64,000 nt of DNA from Paracyclopina nana (taxonomy: Eukaryota > Arthropoda > Copepoda > Cyclopoida > Cyclopettidae): NCBI GenBank assembly GCA_019096065.1, contig JAGUCH010000008.1, forward strand, positions 3,849,001-3,913,000, written 5' to 3'. The number at the start of each line of letters is the position of its first letter. Position 1 is the first letter of the stretch. A model generated the notes under the pieces. That model was not told the origin of the DNA, searched no databases, and was given only the letters and a program-made list of their open reading frames with translations. Position numbers and translations under genes: made by a program. This document shows positions 42,601-56,953 of the stretch, piece by piece.

Positions 42601-45600
42601 AAGGTGTCAACTTCATATCATGCAGCCTCCTCCTTTGAAGTTTTCGAATTAACTGTCAAAGACGCGAAGTTGCCGCGCATGGGTAAATTCGTGTAGCAAA
42701 TCTGTCGTTGGCTAAATTAATTAAAGGGAGTGATCAAAAAGGCAGAAACGGTTATGTAGCAGGAGTTGGTTTGATCTACGACCCTACGGCTCAGTAATCG
42801 TTCCCATAACGGAGATAGAATTATGGGGTGAAAATGTCCCAAAAATGCGTCTGATTTATTGACTGAGCACAAGAGTCCGAGCAGAATCGGAGTAAAAGGG
42901 GTTGAAATGGAGTTGTCATAGATGGGATATCAATGAGCTGTGCTCCCATTAACTTTTCACAAAAGACCTGCCAAAAAAATGGAAAAACACGAGCCAGCAA
43001 TATTTTTTTGGCCCCTAAATGTTGTACATATACTCCAGTACAGATGACACTGTAGTATATTTTCGTGATCGTGCAACCCTTTTGTTAGCCTTGATGATGG
43101 ATCGTCGTCGTCGTCGTCTACCGTGCTTTTTACTTCAAAAATTCATTTTTGTTTCACTGAATCATCCTGGTGATCAGGACATGTTGTTGAGGAATTCATT
43201 TAGGGATTTTTTCTGTTCTATGCACAGAAAAAAACACCATCTATCAAAGTTACGCACGCGGCAAATCTAATAACAAAAAACGAAGTCGCTCGATGTCCGG
43301 CGCAATTTTCTGGGTATATTGTGTCGGAGTTTTTGCGTGACAAATGATTTTCCTAGTCAATTGTGCACAAAGTAATTCCTCTATGACCCCTCCTTCTGGA
43401 CATAAAAGTTTGATTACACGGCCTAATTAGTTTCGGACAAAATATGCTTCTTTTAGAGCAAGGGTGGAGTCATGACACTTCATTAACTTGGGGAAAAAGC
43501 TAATAAACAACTTTCTGCGCAAAAAAGAATTTACAAGATTTCTTCTTCGTTGCACGGCTAATGAGGCCACTTGTTTGCTATGTAGTGCACATAAAGTGAA
43601 TATATAGCTGTCAAATGTGGGATGACGCATTGGAATGGAGACAAAGAAATCAAAGCCGCATTTAGAAATTAATGTCGAGCTTATTTCATTATGGCTTCGC
43701 AGCGACGACGACGACAACAACACATTCAAGGCCAAAATGTAACGACTAAAAATACGGATTTTTGACTACGCGTTTATGGGAAATGGAAGCACACACTACT
43801 ACCATATAAGTAGATGTGTGATAAGTATCTGATGCACTTTCTGGCTCAAGATGTCTGGGAAAAGCAGAATTTGCTGAGTTGGCTAGCATTAAAGCAGTGA
43901 ATTTATACAACATGCTCGTACGTTGCAAAAGCAAAGGGGAAACTATCCCTTTTGGCCACTGAAGAGCAGCTTCTTTGTCTACTTCGTGTTACCCCTTTTT
44001 CCGCAAATGCATTCTAGCTTTCACCATCTCTAATATTTGGTTAAAAAACGACAAGAAGTCAGGAAACAAAGAGTCACGATGGGCTCAATTAAAATATGCT
44101 CCTCCTGGAAAAACTGTCATCGCGTTGCCCTAATTGCCTGAACGTACGAGCAATAACAGCTAATTAAAGCAATAATCCTCGCAGCTAGAGTGGAGGAGAC
44201 TTTCGGAAATGAAAGGGTTATTATTACTATCACTAAAGCAGCTGCCATAATTTGTTGACAACTTTTATAATGTCCATTAGCTGTAGTCATTTTCCGTGCG
44301 TTAATGATTCTTCTCTCTCTCGCTTTTTTGCCATTCTTTGTTCACTTCTCTCGTCTTGTCGCTATTGAGAAAAGCAGGTGGTTCAAAGACCCCACCTGAG
44401 ATTTGGGATCTTGATGGACACGTCCAATTTTCCTTCAAATAGTGCAGTAATTTCCAAGCATCTGCCTTCTGAATCTCTGACCTTGGCTAGTATCATCTTC
44501 AAAGTTATATAGCTGGCATTTTTCTCTGAACAAAGAGAGTTCAATAATCGCGCTGAATTTCTTCGCGGGATTAGAGACCGCCTAACTAAATCCACAGTTG
44601 ACGAGAAAAAATGTGACCATTCTCACCTGAGCCCTAAAATGGTGTCATAACCATAGTCGTAGATTTTTATGGTGACAATTTCATCCATGGCTGATCAATG
44701 ATATCACTTTTTCAGCTGGCTTTTTCTCACACCTACATAATAAAAAGCCTGCTGGATTTTTCTGATATTTTAGCAGTAAGTCTTGATCACAACAAATCAT
44801 TTAGCTCGAGTGACCATCGACACGCGACTGCTGCTTTATGTCTTCCGGAGATTTTTTACGGGATATTTCCCATAGTTAGAGAATGGTGCCAAGCTTTTTT
44901 ACCGAGTATCTCCCCCTACTTTTTTGCCAATATGGTCAATGAAATTCATTAGTCCTCACATAGAAGGACTATGAGAAAATGTCCATTTATCCAGCCGGGG
45001 ACAACAGCCAGGATCAACTGCGCATATTTTGGCAAATCCATGTTAATAATGATGATGGGAGAAAATGGAAATTGTTCTAGACAGCTTTTTGAGGGAAAGT
45101 TGGCAAGCAGGAAAAAATCGTGATTGTTATTGCTCCCGCGTGCACATAAAAGTACTATAGTGCAGTGTGTTTGGACCTCATAAATATTCAGTGTATTACT
45201 GTGCTACATTTACATCATCAAAAGTAATGGAAAATGTGAATTACTGCTGTCACATTCCCTTTTAAGCCAACATGTCAACGACTCAAATATTTTGACAGCC
45301 TTTAAAATAATGGCTGAAAAAAATCAATGCTTGACCTATTGCTCCAGTTCTCTTAGTACAGTGAATCCAGGTAGCAACAGAGTGTGTGCAATTTTGTGCA
45401 CTGCGTCGCAAATCTGCCTTTGTGTGCAATTTTCTGCGTCGCATCATCATGACCTTGGAAAAATGCAGCTCGATTGCAGTAGAGTTCACATAATACCTTT
45501 TGTTCAATATTTAGTAGAAAGAAACTCGTACGCGCAAAATAATCCCATTTTGGTTTCCTCATTAACGCAATTAAAAGGATGCATCCATCTCTCGTGGTAT

Positions 45601-48101
45601 TTAATTACTCGTGATTGATCAGTGATGATGTTCGTTGAACACATGTTATGCAAACCACATTTGGTGTCGTTGAGCACACAAAAGGCGCATATCAGACGAA
45701 TTAAACGCATTGTGTTGACGGCATTTACAAAATTGCTTTTCCATCATTCAAACGCAACCCAGCCGGAATTTAAGGGGTGTTCATCTATGCCTCGTTTCCT
45801 TAAAATCTTACGGCAGCCTTAAATGAAATGCCAAAGTTTTCGTACTTCTGATTAATCAAAACACTTCAAACTCATGTGACCAAAAGAGGTGGGAATAGAG
45901 GTTTACTTAAAGCTATCAAAAGTGAGTAAAAATGATCAGTACTAAAATAGGAGGCTTAAGTAAAACGCAATTTTACGGAAGGAAAAAATTTCCTTTATAG
46001 ATGAACACAGCATTAGTCCTTATTTTAAATACTTGAGAAAAGCTGTTTAAATGCGAGTGCGTCGCTCGATCCCCAGTTTATAAATGTACTATAAATGCAA
46101 GGGAAAATAAAGCGGGAAAGATGAGATGAGTGTAAATGCTATAATGGGTGGCAATGTCAAAAGTAAACCTCGTGGTAGAACAACAGATGTGAGGAGGGAG
46201 CCTCGCTGTCAATCACAAAATGCGGATCCCGATTTCGCACCAACCACTCAAAAGAAGTTGAAAACAGGGGAAACCGACCATAAATATTCATAACCATCTG
46301 TGCGGCAGCGGCAGCCTCCTCCATGTTTTTGAAGAAATAAACAGATGGAAAATCATCGAAGCACTCTTAACGAGATAATTCTGCATTCTGTGACGCTCCC
46401 TTGGGACCTGCTTGTCTTTGAAGTAGAAATGAATTTCTCAACTACGTACGCGGCTGCTGCTGAGCTCAGAATGAGAGGGAGTCGTAAATCTCCCCCTTTG
46501 TTCCTTAACTTTGCGTTAGGGTTTGCACGACAATATTTATCAGTGCTGCAATAATGCTCCTCATCATCCGATGAGCTTCTAGGTCTGTTTCGCTTAATGG
46601 GCGGCCATTTCTCATCCCGAATTTTGCCGCGTGCCAAACGCGCGCGCGGCTGCGTGGATTCCTTCACTAGCTGCAATATTTTCGGCTGTCCAGAAGCTTT
46701 AAATCTCCTCCACTTGAGCAATTCCGCGTTCGACTGGAAACGATTAAGATTGTGCTTTATTTCTTGCAAGAAAGCTCAAAAAACCTGCTGAAAAACAAGT
46801 TAGGAAAGCAGCGGAGATTAAAGATGTGAATAAATAATGCTATAACTCAGCAGAGCGGCTCAAGATACGAATCTGCGAGCTGTTTGCGAAGAAATCCCAA
46901 TCAGATGAGAAATGAGCCTCATTATCGTCCGCCATTTTTTGGATTGTTCACTATTTCCCCCAACTCTCAATGAGTTAGGTGTCAGATGGAGCATGGATGA
47001 TTACAATTGTGACTCTTGTGATCTGAGCTCGCGTTTGGGATTTGCACCCCAATTGACGTCAGGCAAGTCTGAGTTACTACAGAGCTGATAATTGGCTAGA
47101 GATCGAATGTTACATACCCAATACAAGGTAGTATCGTAATTTAGCCTCTTATGGAAGATTCGTTCCGATTGTTCAGCGCTCCGATCAAATATTTGCTGAA
47201 TATGTAAATCGCAAAGTTATGAGGCTCGTCACGTCAATCGTCATCATCCCCTAAGCTCAATTTACCCTTCAACTTACTCAGAATGGCTTAAAATGATTCC
47301 CGAAAGCTGGTGTATATATGTAGTAGCATGTGACAATATACACGTCTCGTCAAATATTCATTAATCAGAGCACCTAAGTGAATTTCTCCATTTTAACCCC
47401 ATTTGAGGCAGAGTGCAATTTTTGGGTTTCTTTTGACTCTATTATGAACGGTTTGTCGATCAGCAGCAGAGTTTACCGAATTGCGTAAATGTGAAAGCCT
47501 CGGCGGATTTTTATGAATGTAGTAAAAATCAACGACCTGTGTTACTGTGTACAATTCCCATGCTATCCCCAAATAGTAGAGTAATGTAGAACAAAGTTGA
47601 TTCGCTAATGCAATGCCGTCACATTCCGAACAAAATAGGCTTTTCGCGGGGCGTCTGGATTAGCATCGACGGTCAGCTACCACGAGCTCTCTTTTCCCCC
47701 CTCTTTTTTCCTCACATACCTTAGTAGACCTTATTCGCAGAGAGCCCAATGTGAGACTCGTGAAAATGAAGCTTGCTCGTAAAAGGAGCTGTTACTCTTC
47801 ACCATCGACGATTTGCGTAACGAAATCTGACCAAGTTTAGCGTGATGAGGCCATAACTTGCTTTCACAAAGTGACATTTTACGGAGCGGAGCCAATTTCA
47901 CCTCTCAATCAGGAATTTTACGTCAGGAAAATGCTACAATAACTCTCTTCTTCTTTTTTGACAAGCCGAGTTTACGACTCGTTCATCTACTACAGATGAT
48001 GACGATGATTCGGGCGCTTAGCAGGGGTGAGTTGGAGTCGTTTCTTCAGTTTTCATGGTAGCAAGTGAAGATGACCCCACCAGCCGCAACTGGGAGAAGA
48101 A

Positions 48102-48114
48102 GCGCGCGCGCGCG
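48102..48114. repeat. Alternating GC tract
   Basis: A (GC)6-type run is visible in non-coding sequence. Confidence 0.85.
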
Positions 48115-51100
48115 TAGTAATTTGAGTCGCCGCAGGGCTAATTGTGAGAACCGTGTCGCCTTTTTATGGCCTCCTCAACAATAATTCAAGAAGCACGACA
48201 GCACGTGGCTTTGTTTCACACTTTGATCATCATCGGCTGCTAAACAAAGCTCAGACCTCATGATCATGACCCCTGATTCTTTTTGGCCGATTACAGCACC
48301 AAATATACACTATATAATATAAAGCGCGACGCCCGTCCGGTTGTCATGGTGCGTCTGGAAAATCTCGACCTAGCACCTCATCATTGCTTTCTGATAAATG
48401 ATTTTTTGCTTAAATTGGTATATCTAAGCTACAAAGAGCCAGAATATACGAACGTAACCCTTTGTCAGGCAAATGAAATGCACTTAGGATAAAGAGCATG
48501 CATAGCAGTAGTAAAATGGGTGCAACTGCAATCTTTTTAAAAGCCGGTGCGTGCAAAAAGCCTGAGCACTTTGCGTGCATGGCAGCGGGACTACTGCAAT
48601 AAAAGTTACTCAGAGTCTGCGAATGCTAATCATTTTGTGTCAGGAGCTTTTGCGGAAAAAGTTTGGGTAATTAGAGAGCTGTGCAATTTCGAAAACTGCA
48701 TCAGTTTTGTGCCAGGTCACGGTACAGTTGGCTCTAATGGCTTATTTCTCCAAGAAGAATTAGGTCATGAAAAATGTGCTCATTGCAACTTTTGTCATGG
48801 TGATGATGAGTAGCCAGATTATCATTGCTCCATACTACACAGGGTAAATGTTGTACAACGCGGGCAGCCATTTATCAATAGTCATGATCCATCACAAAGG
48901 ATGAGCGAGTGGTAAAACTTGTTGTTAGACTTCCACAAAGCATTTAACACAATGCCAAGAGGAATTTAGCCAAGCCAGCATGATTGGTGTGACCACAGAG
49001 CAAATCATTCGATCAATCACACTTTTTCCGCGAAATAAAAACCTTTTGCATCACCTCCTTTTTTGACTTGACTTTGACTTTTTATTTACTGCGCGTGACA
49101 CTCGGACGTTCCGCTGTATTTATCTTTAAAGCTTGAATCAACAAAATAAAGAATTATGATAATACAGCTCTAATATTCTTTGTGCCGATGACAGTCAGTG
49201 CAAATAGTATATTTGAAAAACAAAATCAGATTAGGATTTCGAGTGGATTGGGGTGACCACACTGGCGCGTTTTAAACCTTTTTCATAATAATGTACGTAT
49301 GCTAATGCAACTTGCGATATTAGCACACGTGCCAAAGGGTTGAACAAAAACGTAAACCCAAGATCAACTTGTTTCAATACACACACACATCTGCTTCACG
49401 ATCCCTATTTGCAGTGCTACTAGACCAGTTAGAAAGTCATGCTGCTAATCTATGCAAAATACGAGGGATCCTCTTTATTTCAAAGCATCCAATTTTATAA
49501 TCCGCATACGCTTTTTATTTATTTGAAGAGGCCATTTTTATTGATTTTCCTTCACAGAAGCCGATTTCGTTCTGCAACACGTGCAGGATTTGCTCATTTT
49601 CGCCTGACCCTCTTTTCGCTTTCAATTAAACATATGTTTCTTTTACGTACGCAACAATCCAAATCGGAGATAAGTCACGTCCATTTCCAAGACCAAGGGC
49701 GATTTGTCCGTGTCTGGGGCCAGGCTAAGTGTGGCAGAGACAAATATGCATATTTCGTGTCAAACGAAAGCATGAAAATTTCCCCTCTCATGAAAATTGG
49801 ATAATGCAGCTGCAAAATTGTCCAAGAGGGATACAACATAGAATATACCTCATTTCAGAGAGATGAACAAACCTGATAAGAAAAGTGCACTAGCTTCAGC
49901 TACCCTCGAAAAAAAAACCTGCTGCCAGACGTCGAGAGATTTACAGTCCGAAGGGGGTGTACTGTAGTAGAGTTTTGTGCGGGAGTAGTATTATACTACT
50001 CTAGTAAAATCTGCAAACAAAACCCATCTGTCCAACTGATCATCAGTATTAAGTGGAGGACGTCAGTAGCAGACGTCTACTGCTTTTTTTGCATGCAAGC
50101 TTACATAGTGAGAGCTTTTTTGCCCCCGAAAATGCATCGGTGACACTTCAAGTGGCCACATGGCAAAATGCTCCAGCTTTTGGACTTTTTTGACTAATCA
50201 CCCAAAATTTGGCCTCCCCAATAGGTTAGCTAGCAGCATAAATCACTAGCTATTTGAAAAAAAGCAAAATTAGGTTGTTATCCAATTGGCCATACCTGCT
50301 ATCTTGGCCATTTTACGCCTAAAAAGATCGGAAAGTAGTTTGTATGGTAATGATATTGCTTTTCTGTCCCATCACATTGGTCACAGTGCTACTTTTTACC
50401 AGAAATTACGCATTGTGGGGGAGGGTATCGTCATAAAAAAAAGATCATGCATCATGCACGCATCATAACGGCTAACAAACTGTGACTTCATACAACAACT
50501 GCTAATTTTCACGCCCACACTCAACGTACTATTTGTAGTAGTTCATCAGCTTTCCAAAAAGAAAAGAGGGCGTTGGCGTCTCACCAAAGGAAAATCACTT
50601 CAATTTCCGTAGTCGATGGCTCATCGTCCACCTAATATTGCACGGCGTGACAAAGATAATTTGCTTCGAAAAATAATTAGTCATAACGATGGCAGAAAGT
50701 CGATTTACGTAAATTATGTCATAATTACGAGCGAGACAGTTTGGCTAGCTGATACCCCAGTGTGCACTGCTCGTGGTTTTTGTATCATTTTCTTCGGCCA
50801 AATGTCATCATTACTCGATGATTCAGCTTTTATCACCATCCTTTGGGTATATTTCCTGTGCCACATTAATCTTGAGTAGTGCACAGGGATATCCTAAAAT
50901 AAAATCATTTGAAGGAAATGAAGTCCATTTGAGAATGGACCTGGTGCGCAAGCAGACCTATTTTCTTGCAAGAAAGAAAGAGTTGTACGCTTTGTTTCTC
51001 TAGCTGCTATTTGAGCTCCCGTGATTTGCTCAATGATCTAGCAAGGAAAACAGATGAGCCAAAACGAACTCGTAAATAGTCCTTGAAATTTCAATTTTTC

Positions 51101-52329
51101 CTGCTTCAACAGCTTTTGCTTGCAAAGCCACAAAAACCAATCCATCATGTAATGACTGGAAATTAACAATTTATGGCACGAGTTTTTTTCAACAATTATC
51201 CTCAGCTTGGTGCTAACCCCACATTAATTGAGATAATTGCAATATTCGTAAAAGTGCTTAACACATGTTACTACATTTTATGGAAGCTTTGAGTTATGAT
51301 GACAAGTCCATGACTAATTTGGCTTTTTGTCGAGTCAAAGTAGCTGTAGCTTTTTTTTTTGGCAGAATCATCGAAGATGATTCAGTGCATTCCACGGTGA
51401 TCTATATTGTGTGCAAAATGGGGCGGGTTAATAACACATTTTTTGCAGGCATAGAAGCTACCAATTGATATGGATGAGCACAAATTCCATAGCTCACCTG
51501 TGGAGCACAATGACCATGATGCATTACTTTTCGGTTCATTTGCGGTGGCCACCTGTGACTCTTTCCCAAAAAATTCTGAATTAACCTTCTTTTTCTTCTT
51601 CTTTGTGATGAAGAAGAGGGACAGGTGTTCAATCTGGGTATAAAAATCAGAGCCAGCTAGCTGGAGTAATTTGGTTGCTTGACATGACACTGCGAGATGG
51701 CATAAAAGTTTTAATTTGAGCTGAGCCACTAAACTACAATTACACAAAAAGCCTTCATTTTTTAGCTGACGCATCAGAGTTATTCCACGAAGCAGAGACA
51801 CGATGGGAAACAACGCGAGAGTCTTTTCTCTGTTTCAATTGAATGTATTGGCGGACATAAATCAAGGATTTCGTGATTTAAGGGACACTGACCACGCCCG
51901 GATGTACTATTGGGGGAAATTGAGCCACAGAACAAAAGTAATAGTACAAACTAAGGCACACGGAGAGGAATTTCAAAAAGACCCCCAAAATAGCTTGAAA
52001 ATTAAGATAAACTCATTTGGTAGAGATAAGTCAATTTTCTGAAGGAAAGGTGAAAATCGGTGTTTATGAGGAATGGCCCAGTGTGATGCTGAATATTTGC
52101 ATGATCTCATGGGGGAATACCCCATAATCGGCCATAAATCTTGGAACATTGAGAGGAGGAAAGACAAAATCCAATTATTTCTGTTCTGCCTTTTTTCCAG
52201 GGTGCAAATACTGGGATTGACCTCTCTGCTGCTGCTGTCACAGAGTGTACACGTCAACTACTTCGTAGAAATTGACACAAAGAATGACAAGAAGGATGTG
52301 GCGGCAAAACATGCCACTTTAATCAGCCG

Positions 52330-52350
52330 ACACACACACACACACACACA
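52330..52350. repeat. (AC)10 microsatellite
   Basis: Ten AC units lie in non-coding sequence. Confidence 0.9.
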
Positions 52351-53973
52351 GTGGGTGGTGGGATATGCTGCTCTAAGCCTTAACCATACACAAAAAGCCA
52401 TTATGGGAAATTGGAGCCTGCTTGCATGGATGTTGTGAATTCCGGAGGTGTGAATTCCTGTGAAGAGATCACATAACTTAACCTTTTCACCACCGAACTC
52501 CGCCGCTACTGCAGTCGTTCACTTTTTCTCATGACAATAAATTTAAGGCGAGCTTTGATGTGACATGTCACTCCATAATTCACATCACAATATGAAGGTG
52601 AAACTAGCTCTTAAATTGGGCGCTCCAGGAGATGAATATTGCGTTCGGCTTCAAAACCCGTTTCCTGGATCGTTTTATGGCTAAAGATGCTTTAGTATAA
52701 AGCCACCATTGTTTTTCCGCGCGCCGCGGTGACACTAACAAATGAGTGTCGTTTTTTGCCTTCCAATCAAATCTGCATTTTCCCACACTAGCCGATGAAA
52801 ACAATGAATAGATCAGCAAAATAATCCCACTAGCCCGGCATTAGGGTCCATTGTGTCAATAACAGCACTCAGGGGGTTGGGATAATCGGCCACCACTACT
52901 TGAATATTCATATTTCTTGCTGAAGTCATCAACAGCCTTTTAGAAAAGTCGAAATCTGGAAGCTCAAATAAATTACCGCACAATTCGAGACAGGCTGAAC
53001 CACCAAATTGCACCCAAAATGTCCCCGCACATATGTAACTTTAGACGAGGAAAAAAGTGGCACATGATGCGGTGACTGCTTTATGACCATTTTGATTTAT
53101 ACCACATTGGGCCACGTCAATAAATCCTCTTTCACCCTACTTCTATGGTGGCTGCAAGCCTCCTCAGCCTATTCAATATGCCACATTTTAAGGGCAATGT
53201 ACTGTAAAAATACAGTACTGTAATTCAATCGAAGAGCACTGGCTTTTTTACACTAATGAAGACACACTGCAGCCAAATTCGTTTACATGCCAGCAGCTTC
53301 CATTTTTTGATAAATTGAGCGTGGTGGTCCACCAATATGTTGACCATATAATAAAACAAAATAAAATCTGGTCGATTATGGACGCACATAACTCACTGAC
53401 GGTGCATTGTTTAGCACGTGGTCTTCACCGTGCAAAGCAATTTCTCATTTTGGGGTTTTTCACCACCCAAAAAAGAAAAAAGACGCGCCTTAATTTTTTT
53501 CGGAGGAGTAATCAATGACAATGATCATTTTTTTGCCGCCAGTCAGACAGACATTTCCTTAATTCACGTGTATTACGGGAGGCCGCAAGTTCTATTCATG
53601 TCAAAATGAAAAGCATTTACCAAAGAGCCCTCAGGAGTCTCTTAATGTAAGATGAATCCGCCTTTTGTTGATGCAACGCAGGGTGGTCTTTTGTTTTACT
53701 TGCTTGTACAACTACCATTGAAAGTGAGGCTTTCAGCATTAATGCAAAATGCAAAACTAGGGTTGGCTCACATCAAGCTCAAATTCACATCATATTGGAC
53801 CCACGCCCAAAGAATTTTAAATGAGGCAAAAAAATCTTACCTTAAGATTACTCGGGCTTTATTCGCACTTCAGACCAAACAAAAATCATCTTCTTCAACG
53901 ATACGAAGCTTTGTTTTTTTGTTTGCTGAGAAACTTGATTTGGCTTCGATCGAAGGGTCGCTCGCGGCGCCGG

Positions 53974-54036
53974 TCAGTCAAGCCAAAAATACTGAGTGCG
54001 CATGCGCAATGAAACTCTGGAAAATACGCATGCGCG
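53974..54036. promoter_or_regulatory. Candidate NRF1/ewg-type promoter
   Basis: TGCGCATGCGCA at 53997-54008 is the full palindromic NRF1 (erect wing) consensus. A near-copy, TACGCATGCGCG, lies at 54025-54036, one base off consensus. A TCAGT initiator-like motif at 53974-53978 lies just upstream, in a short CG-rich patch inside AT-rich DNA. A donor-like AAG|GTAACT occurs at 54060/54061. No transcript can be assigned with confidence; the next gene on this strand starts near 56.8 kb. Confidence 0.4.
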
Positions 54037-54060
54037 AAAAGTTGACTCGCAAATTTTAAG

Positions 54061-56808
54061 GTAACTCGACCATCTTATAAGTTTGATGTCAACCCAACAT
54101 TTGGCCATATTTTTAAAACAGCAGTCTTTTATTAAGGCTAACTTTAGCTAAATTGAAATTTTATCAAAGAAACTCTACTAATTATCATTGACGACAAAAT
54201 GTGGCTGAGACAACTTTAGTTTAGCTGAAAATTGATCAGTGTTTTGCAACTACGAAAATTAACCACAACACCAGAACGCAGTGCCCAAAGAATTGGATTT
54301 TTTTGCTGGATTAAAGGTGAGATCATTTTACATTATAGCACCCAACCCTAGATCCATGGAGACTACATCGCAAGTATTCATATTGTTTCGACAATCCTGT
54401 CTGATTTCCCATGCCATTATGATACCAGACGAGATGTTAATGCATAAAAAGGTCCTGACAGCTCTTTGTTTTAGGCTTAAAATAATCAGTTAGTTTAGCT
54501 GGCCTTTTCATCGTTTCAAATGGCACTTGAAGGTTTTTTTGGCATATGTCCTGTCATGAGTTGGCTTGGTTGTAAAAAGGGGCAGATCTAGCAGCCAGTT
54601 GTTATTACTAGCTGGTGTGCTGCAAGTGAAAAGTTATTGAGATAAATGGGATGAAAAAATCCATGGTTGTTAACAGCAGCTAGCCATTTTATGGCTCTGT
54701 TAGAACAAGGTGCAGTTGTAGTAATGTTTCAAATAAGATCGATGACCTCAGAGGAAAAAATCATATTTGAAATGGTTGCTCCTAGATATAAAGAATTAAC
54801 GCGCTGCAGGCAATAAAAATTATGCGTGTGAACACGATTTAGGCAATAAAACGTTTTATGGTGCTCCATTCTTTTCCAGTTTTCTTTATTGGATCGTGAT
54901 GCGAATTAACACTCAAGGCAAACACTAGCAGAATTAATTGGGCTCCAAATCTAATGCATGGCTTGACTTATGGGGACATTTTCATTAGGCTATTAACCGC
55001 TAATTCCCCAGTAATGCTCGTTAAATTGGTGCGCAAACAAAAAATGGAAAAGCTCACAGATGGCGCCCAAACTGAAATATTAAATAGAGGGCGCCTCACG
55101 TTAAATTTGGAGAAACAACAAATGGTAGCATATGTAGAAAGGCTGCAACAACCAATGACAACTGATTAATGATGTCTACTTAGCCATGAACTCTAATGAG
55201 TGGGAGAGTTAATGGCTGGTTCTGCTTACTTTCAGTAGGTATATATAGTAGGTTTTAATCAGGAGTAGTCAAATTACGTCAATCACCATTAATCTTGAGA
55301 GCATCTAGTACTGCGTATAGGTGGTCTGGGTGAAAACAAATGCTGTTGACATCTGGCCTTACCAGTTTTGTAGTGATTTTCACGGCTTTCACTCCTTAGC
55401 TTTGGAAATTACGACAGGGCTATTAGTCAAGTCTGCAGAAATTACACATGTGTGCGTCAACTTGAAACACATAGTAGAGTAGTAGACAAATGTCAGCCAT
55501 TTTATGTGCGTTTCCTAATTTACGAGTGCCAACAATAATTATTATCCCGAATGGAAGCTCAGCACTAAAATTGCAGTCCACAAAAGCCAGATTCGCACGA
55601 CTTGTGCAAATTTGAGGCTTTAGTCCCTATTTCCCATAGAGCAGTGGCACAATTTACTACGTACTGCAAAAACATTTGCGCATTGAAAAGACGTTTACAC
55701 AGCCAGTCTGTTGCTTCGAATTGGAATGCTTTATGGGCTGCTTGTGTTATTCCAGGACAGCAGAAGTTTGCAATGCTTGCAAAAAAAAAGAGTTAACTTC
55801 CGTTGAAAATCCTTTGTAGTTGCTGAAAGCACCAACTAATCTGCTTGCAAAAATCATTATTCTCCCCGAATAAGGAGAGTAAGGTAAAAAGGGGTTGTTT
55901 CTAAATTAGATGTTGCTTCACGAAAAAAAGTGCTCAAATATCAGCCGTGACAAAATAGATTTCTGTAACGTGATTACTCTTCGTCAAACTATAGGAGAGA
56001 ACGGGTTTGAAAAATCGGGACTCATTTCCCTCTCAATTATGGCCAAGCCAGGTCTCCTTGGACGATTTGGACTCATTTTTAACAATTTACCCAATCAGTT
56101 CAGTTCTTGACGCTAATTAAGTGCGCGCGTACTCGACAACATTACTTACCCTTGACACACAAATTGAAGGCTTTTTGCCCAATTATTGACATGACCTAAA
56201 GACTATATGGCAGGGGAGTAGCTTGAAAGTGAAAACAACTTTGACAAATGAAGAAAGAGCACGTGCTGCTTCGGAAGACAACGACAACAGGAATTTCACT
56301 CTTTTATTCTGTCAAGACTTCAATGTTGCTTTGAAGTGGCTCATAAATAGCTTGAACTCTGTTTAACAAGCTCTTTGTCTCGTGACAAAAATTGCCAAAT
56401 GACTGACTTTTTTTGCACAAGTTTGCTCATACATCTTGTTTGCGACACTCATCGCGTGCAATTAACAAAAATTCTCGAGGATGACTTTTATGCGTTGAAA
56501 AGTCCCAGTGTGCTGGCTCACTTTGTTAAAATAACTGGGATGCTTTGTTTGATTTGATGCGGCTTTGTCCAGGTACTAATGCCAGCATATCAGTTCCCAA
56601 AATTGAGGTGATACAAATTTGTATGTAGAGCACATGATTGCTTCCATTATTTGATTTTTTTTTTTGATTTTCACAGGAAATGATGCTTCTGCCCCCAGGC
56701 CATTAAAAAATCATTTCAATAATCTTGAGGAGGCCATTTTAAGTAGCCCGTAAGCATTTTCAGGTGCGCAATTCGACGCGAGCTACCTTGATCGAAGCTC
56801 CTCCCCAC
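54061..56808. other. Intergenic region or possible long 5' intron
   Basis: No gene is supported. If the 54.0-kb promoter serves the gene at 56.95 kb, this would be its first intron. An acceptor-like TTTTCAG ends at 56763. Confidence 0.4.
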
Positions 56809-56932
56809 TCAGTCTTGCTTTGTTAGAGCGATGAAAAAGCGGCAACTTGTTCAGTCTGACGACGGAGATCTCCGACGACGGACCTTACTCACAACTATAC
56901 AGCGTAGACTCTCGCTTCAGCATATTCAATAA
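56809..56932 (+). promoter_or_regulatory. Initiator motif and 33-codon upstream ORF
   Basis: A TCAGT initiator-like motif lies at 56809-56813. It is followed at 56831 by an ATG opening a 33-codon frame that ends TAA at 56930-56932. This is 21 nt before, and in frame with, the main start at 56954. The small peptide is basic (KKRQ, RRRT, QRRL). Its position suggests translational control of the downstream frame. Transcription start and function are inferred. Confidence 0.45.
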
Positions 56933-56953
56933 GATTACTGTACCTGTACCAAA

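Larger units (their letters stand above)
39640..53940. other. Gene desert
   Basis: About 14 kb with no frame I can assign to a family. Frames are up to about 143 codons, scattered on both strands, and lack matching splice partners. Simple repeats occur: AC runs near 49380 and at 52330-52350, (CGT)n near 43105, and alternating GC at 48102-48114. A possible exon pair is discussed at 44482-44688. The region could be intronic or regulatory DNA for a gene outside the window. Confidence 0.5.

Noticed and set aside
42181-42616. Frames of 84 and 132 codons on the minus strand
   Set aside because: They overlap in different frames, lack domains, and have no exon neighbours.
49980-50100. Short palindromes (GAGTAGTA/TACTACTC and CAGTAG/CTACTG) considered as an MITE or microRNA hairpin
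   Set aside because: The stems are only 6-8 bp, without extended pairing or a target duplication.
53652-54059. 135-codon plus-strand frame across the NRF1 motifs
   Set aside because: Low-complexity composition with no recognisable domain. The motifs at its end fit a promoter better.
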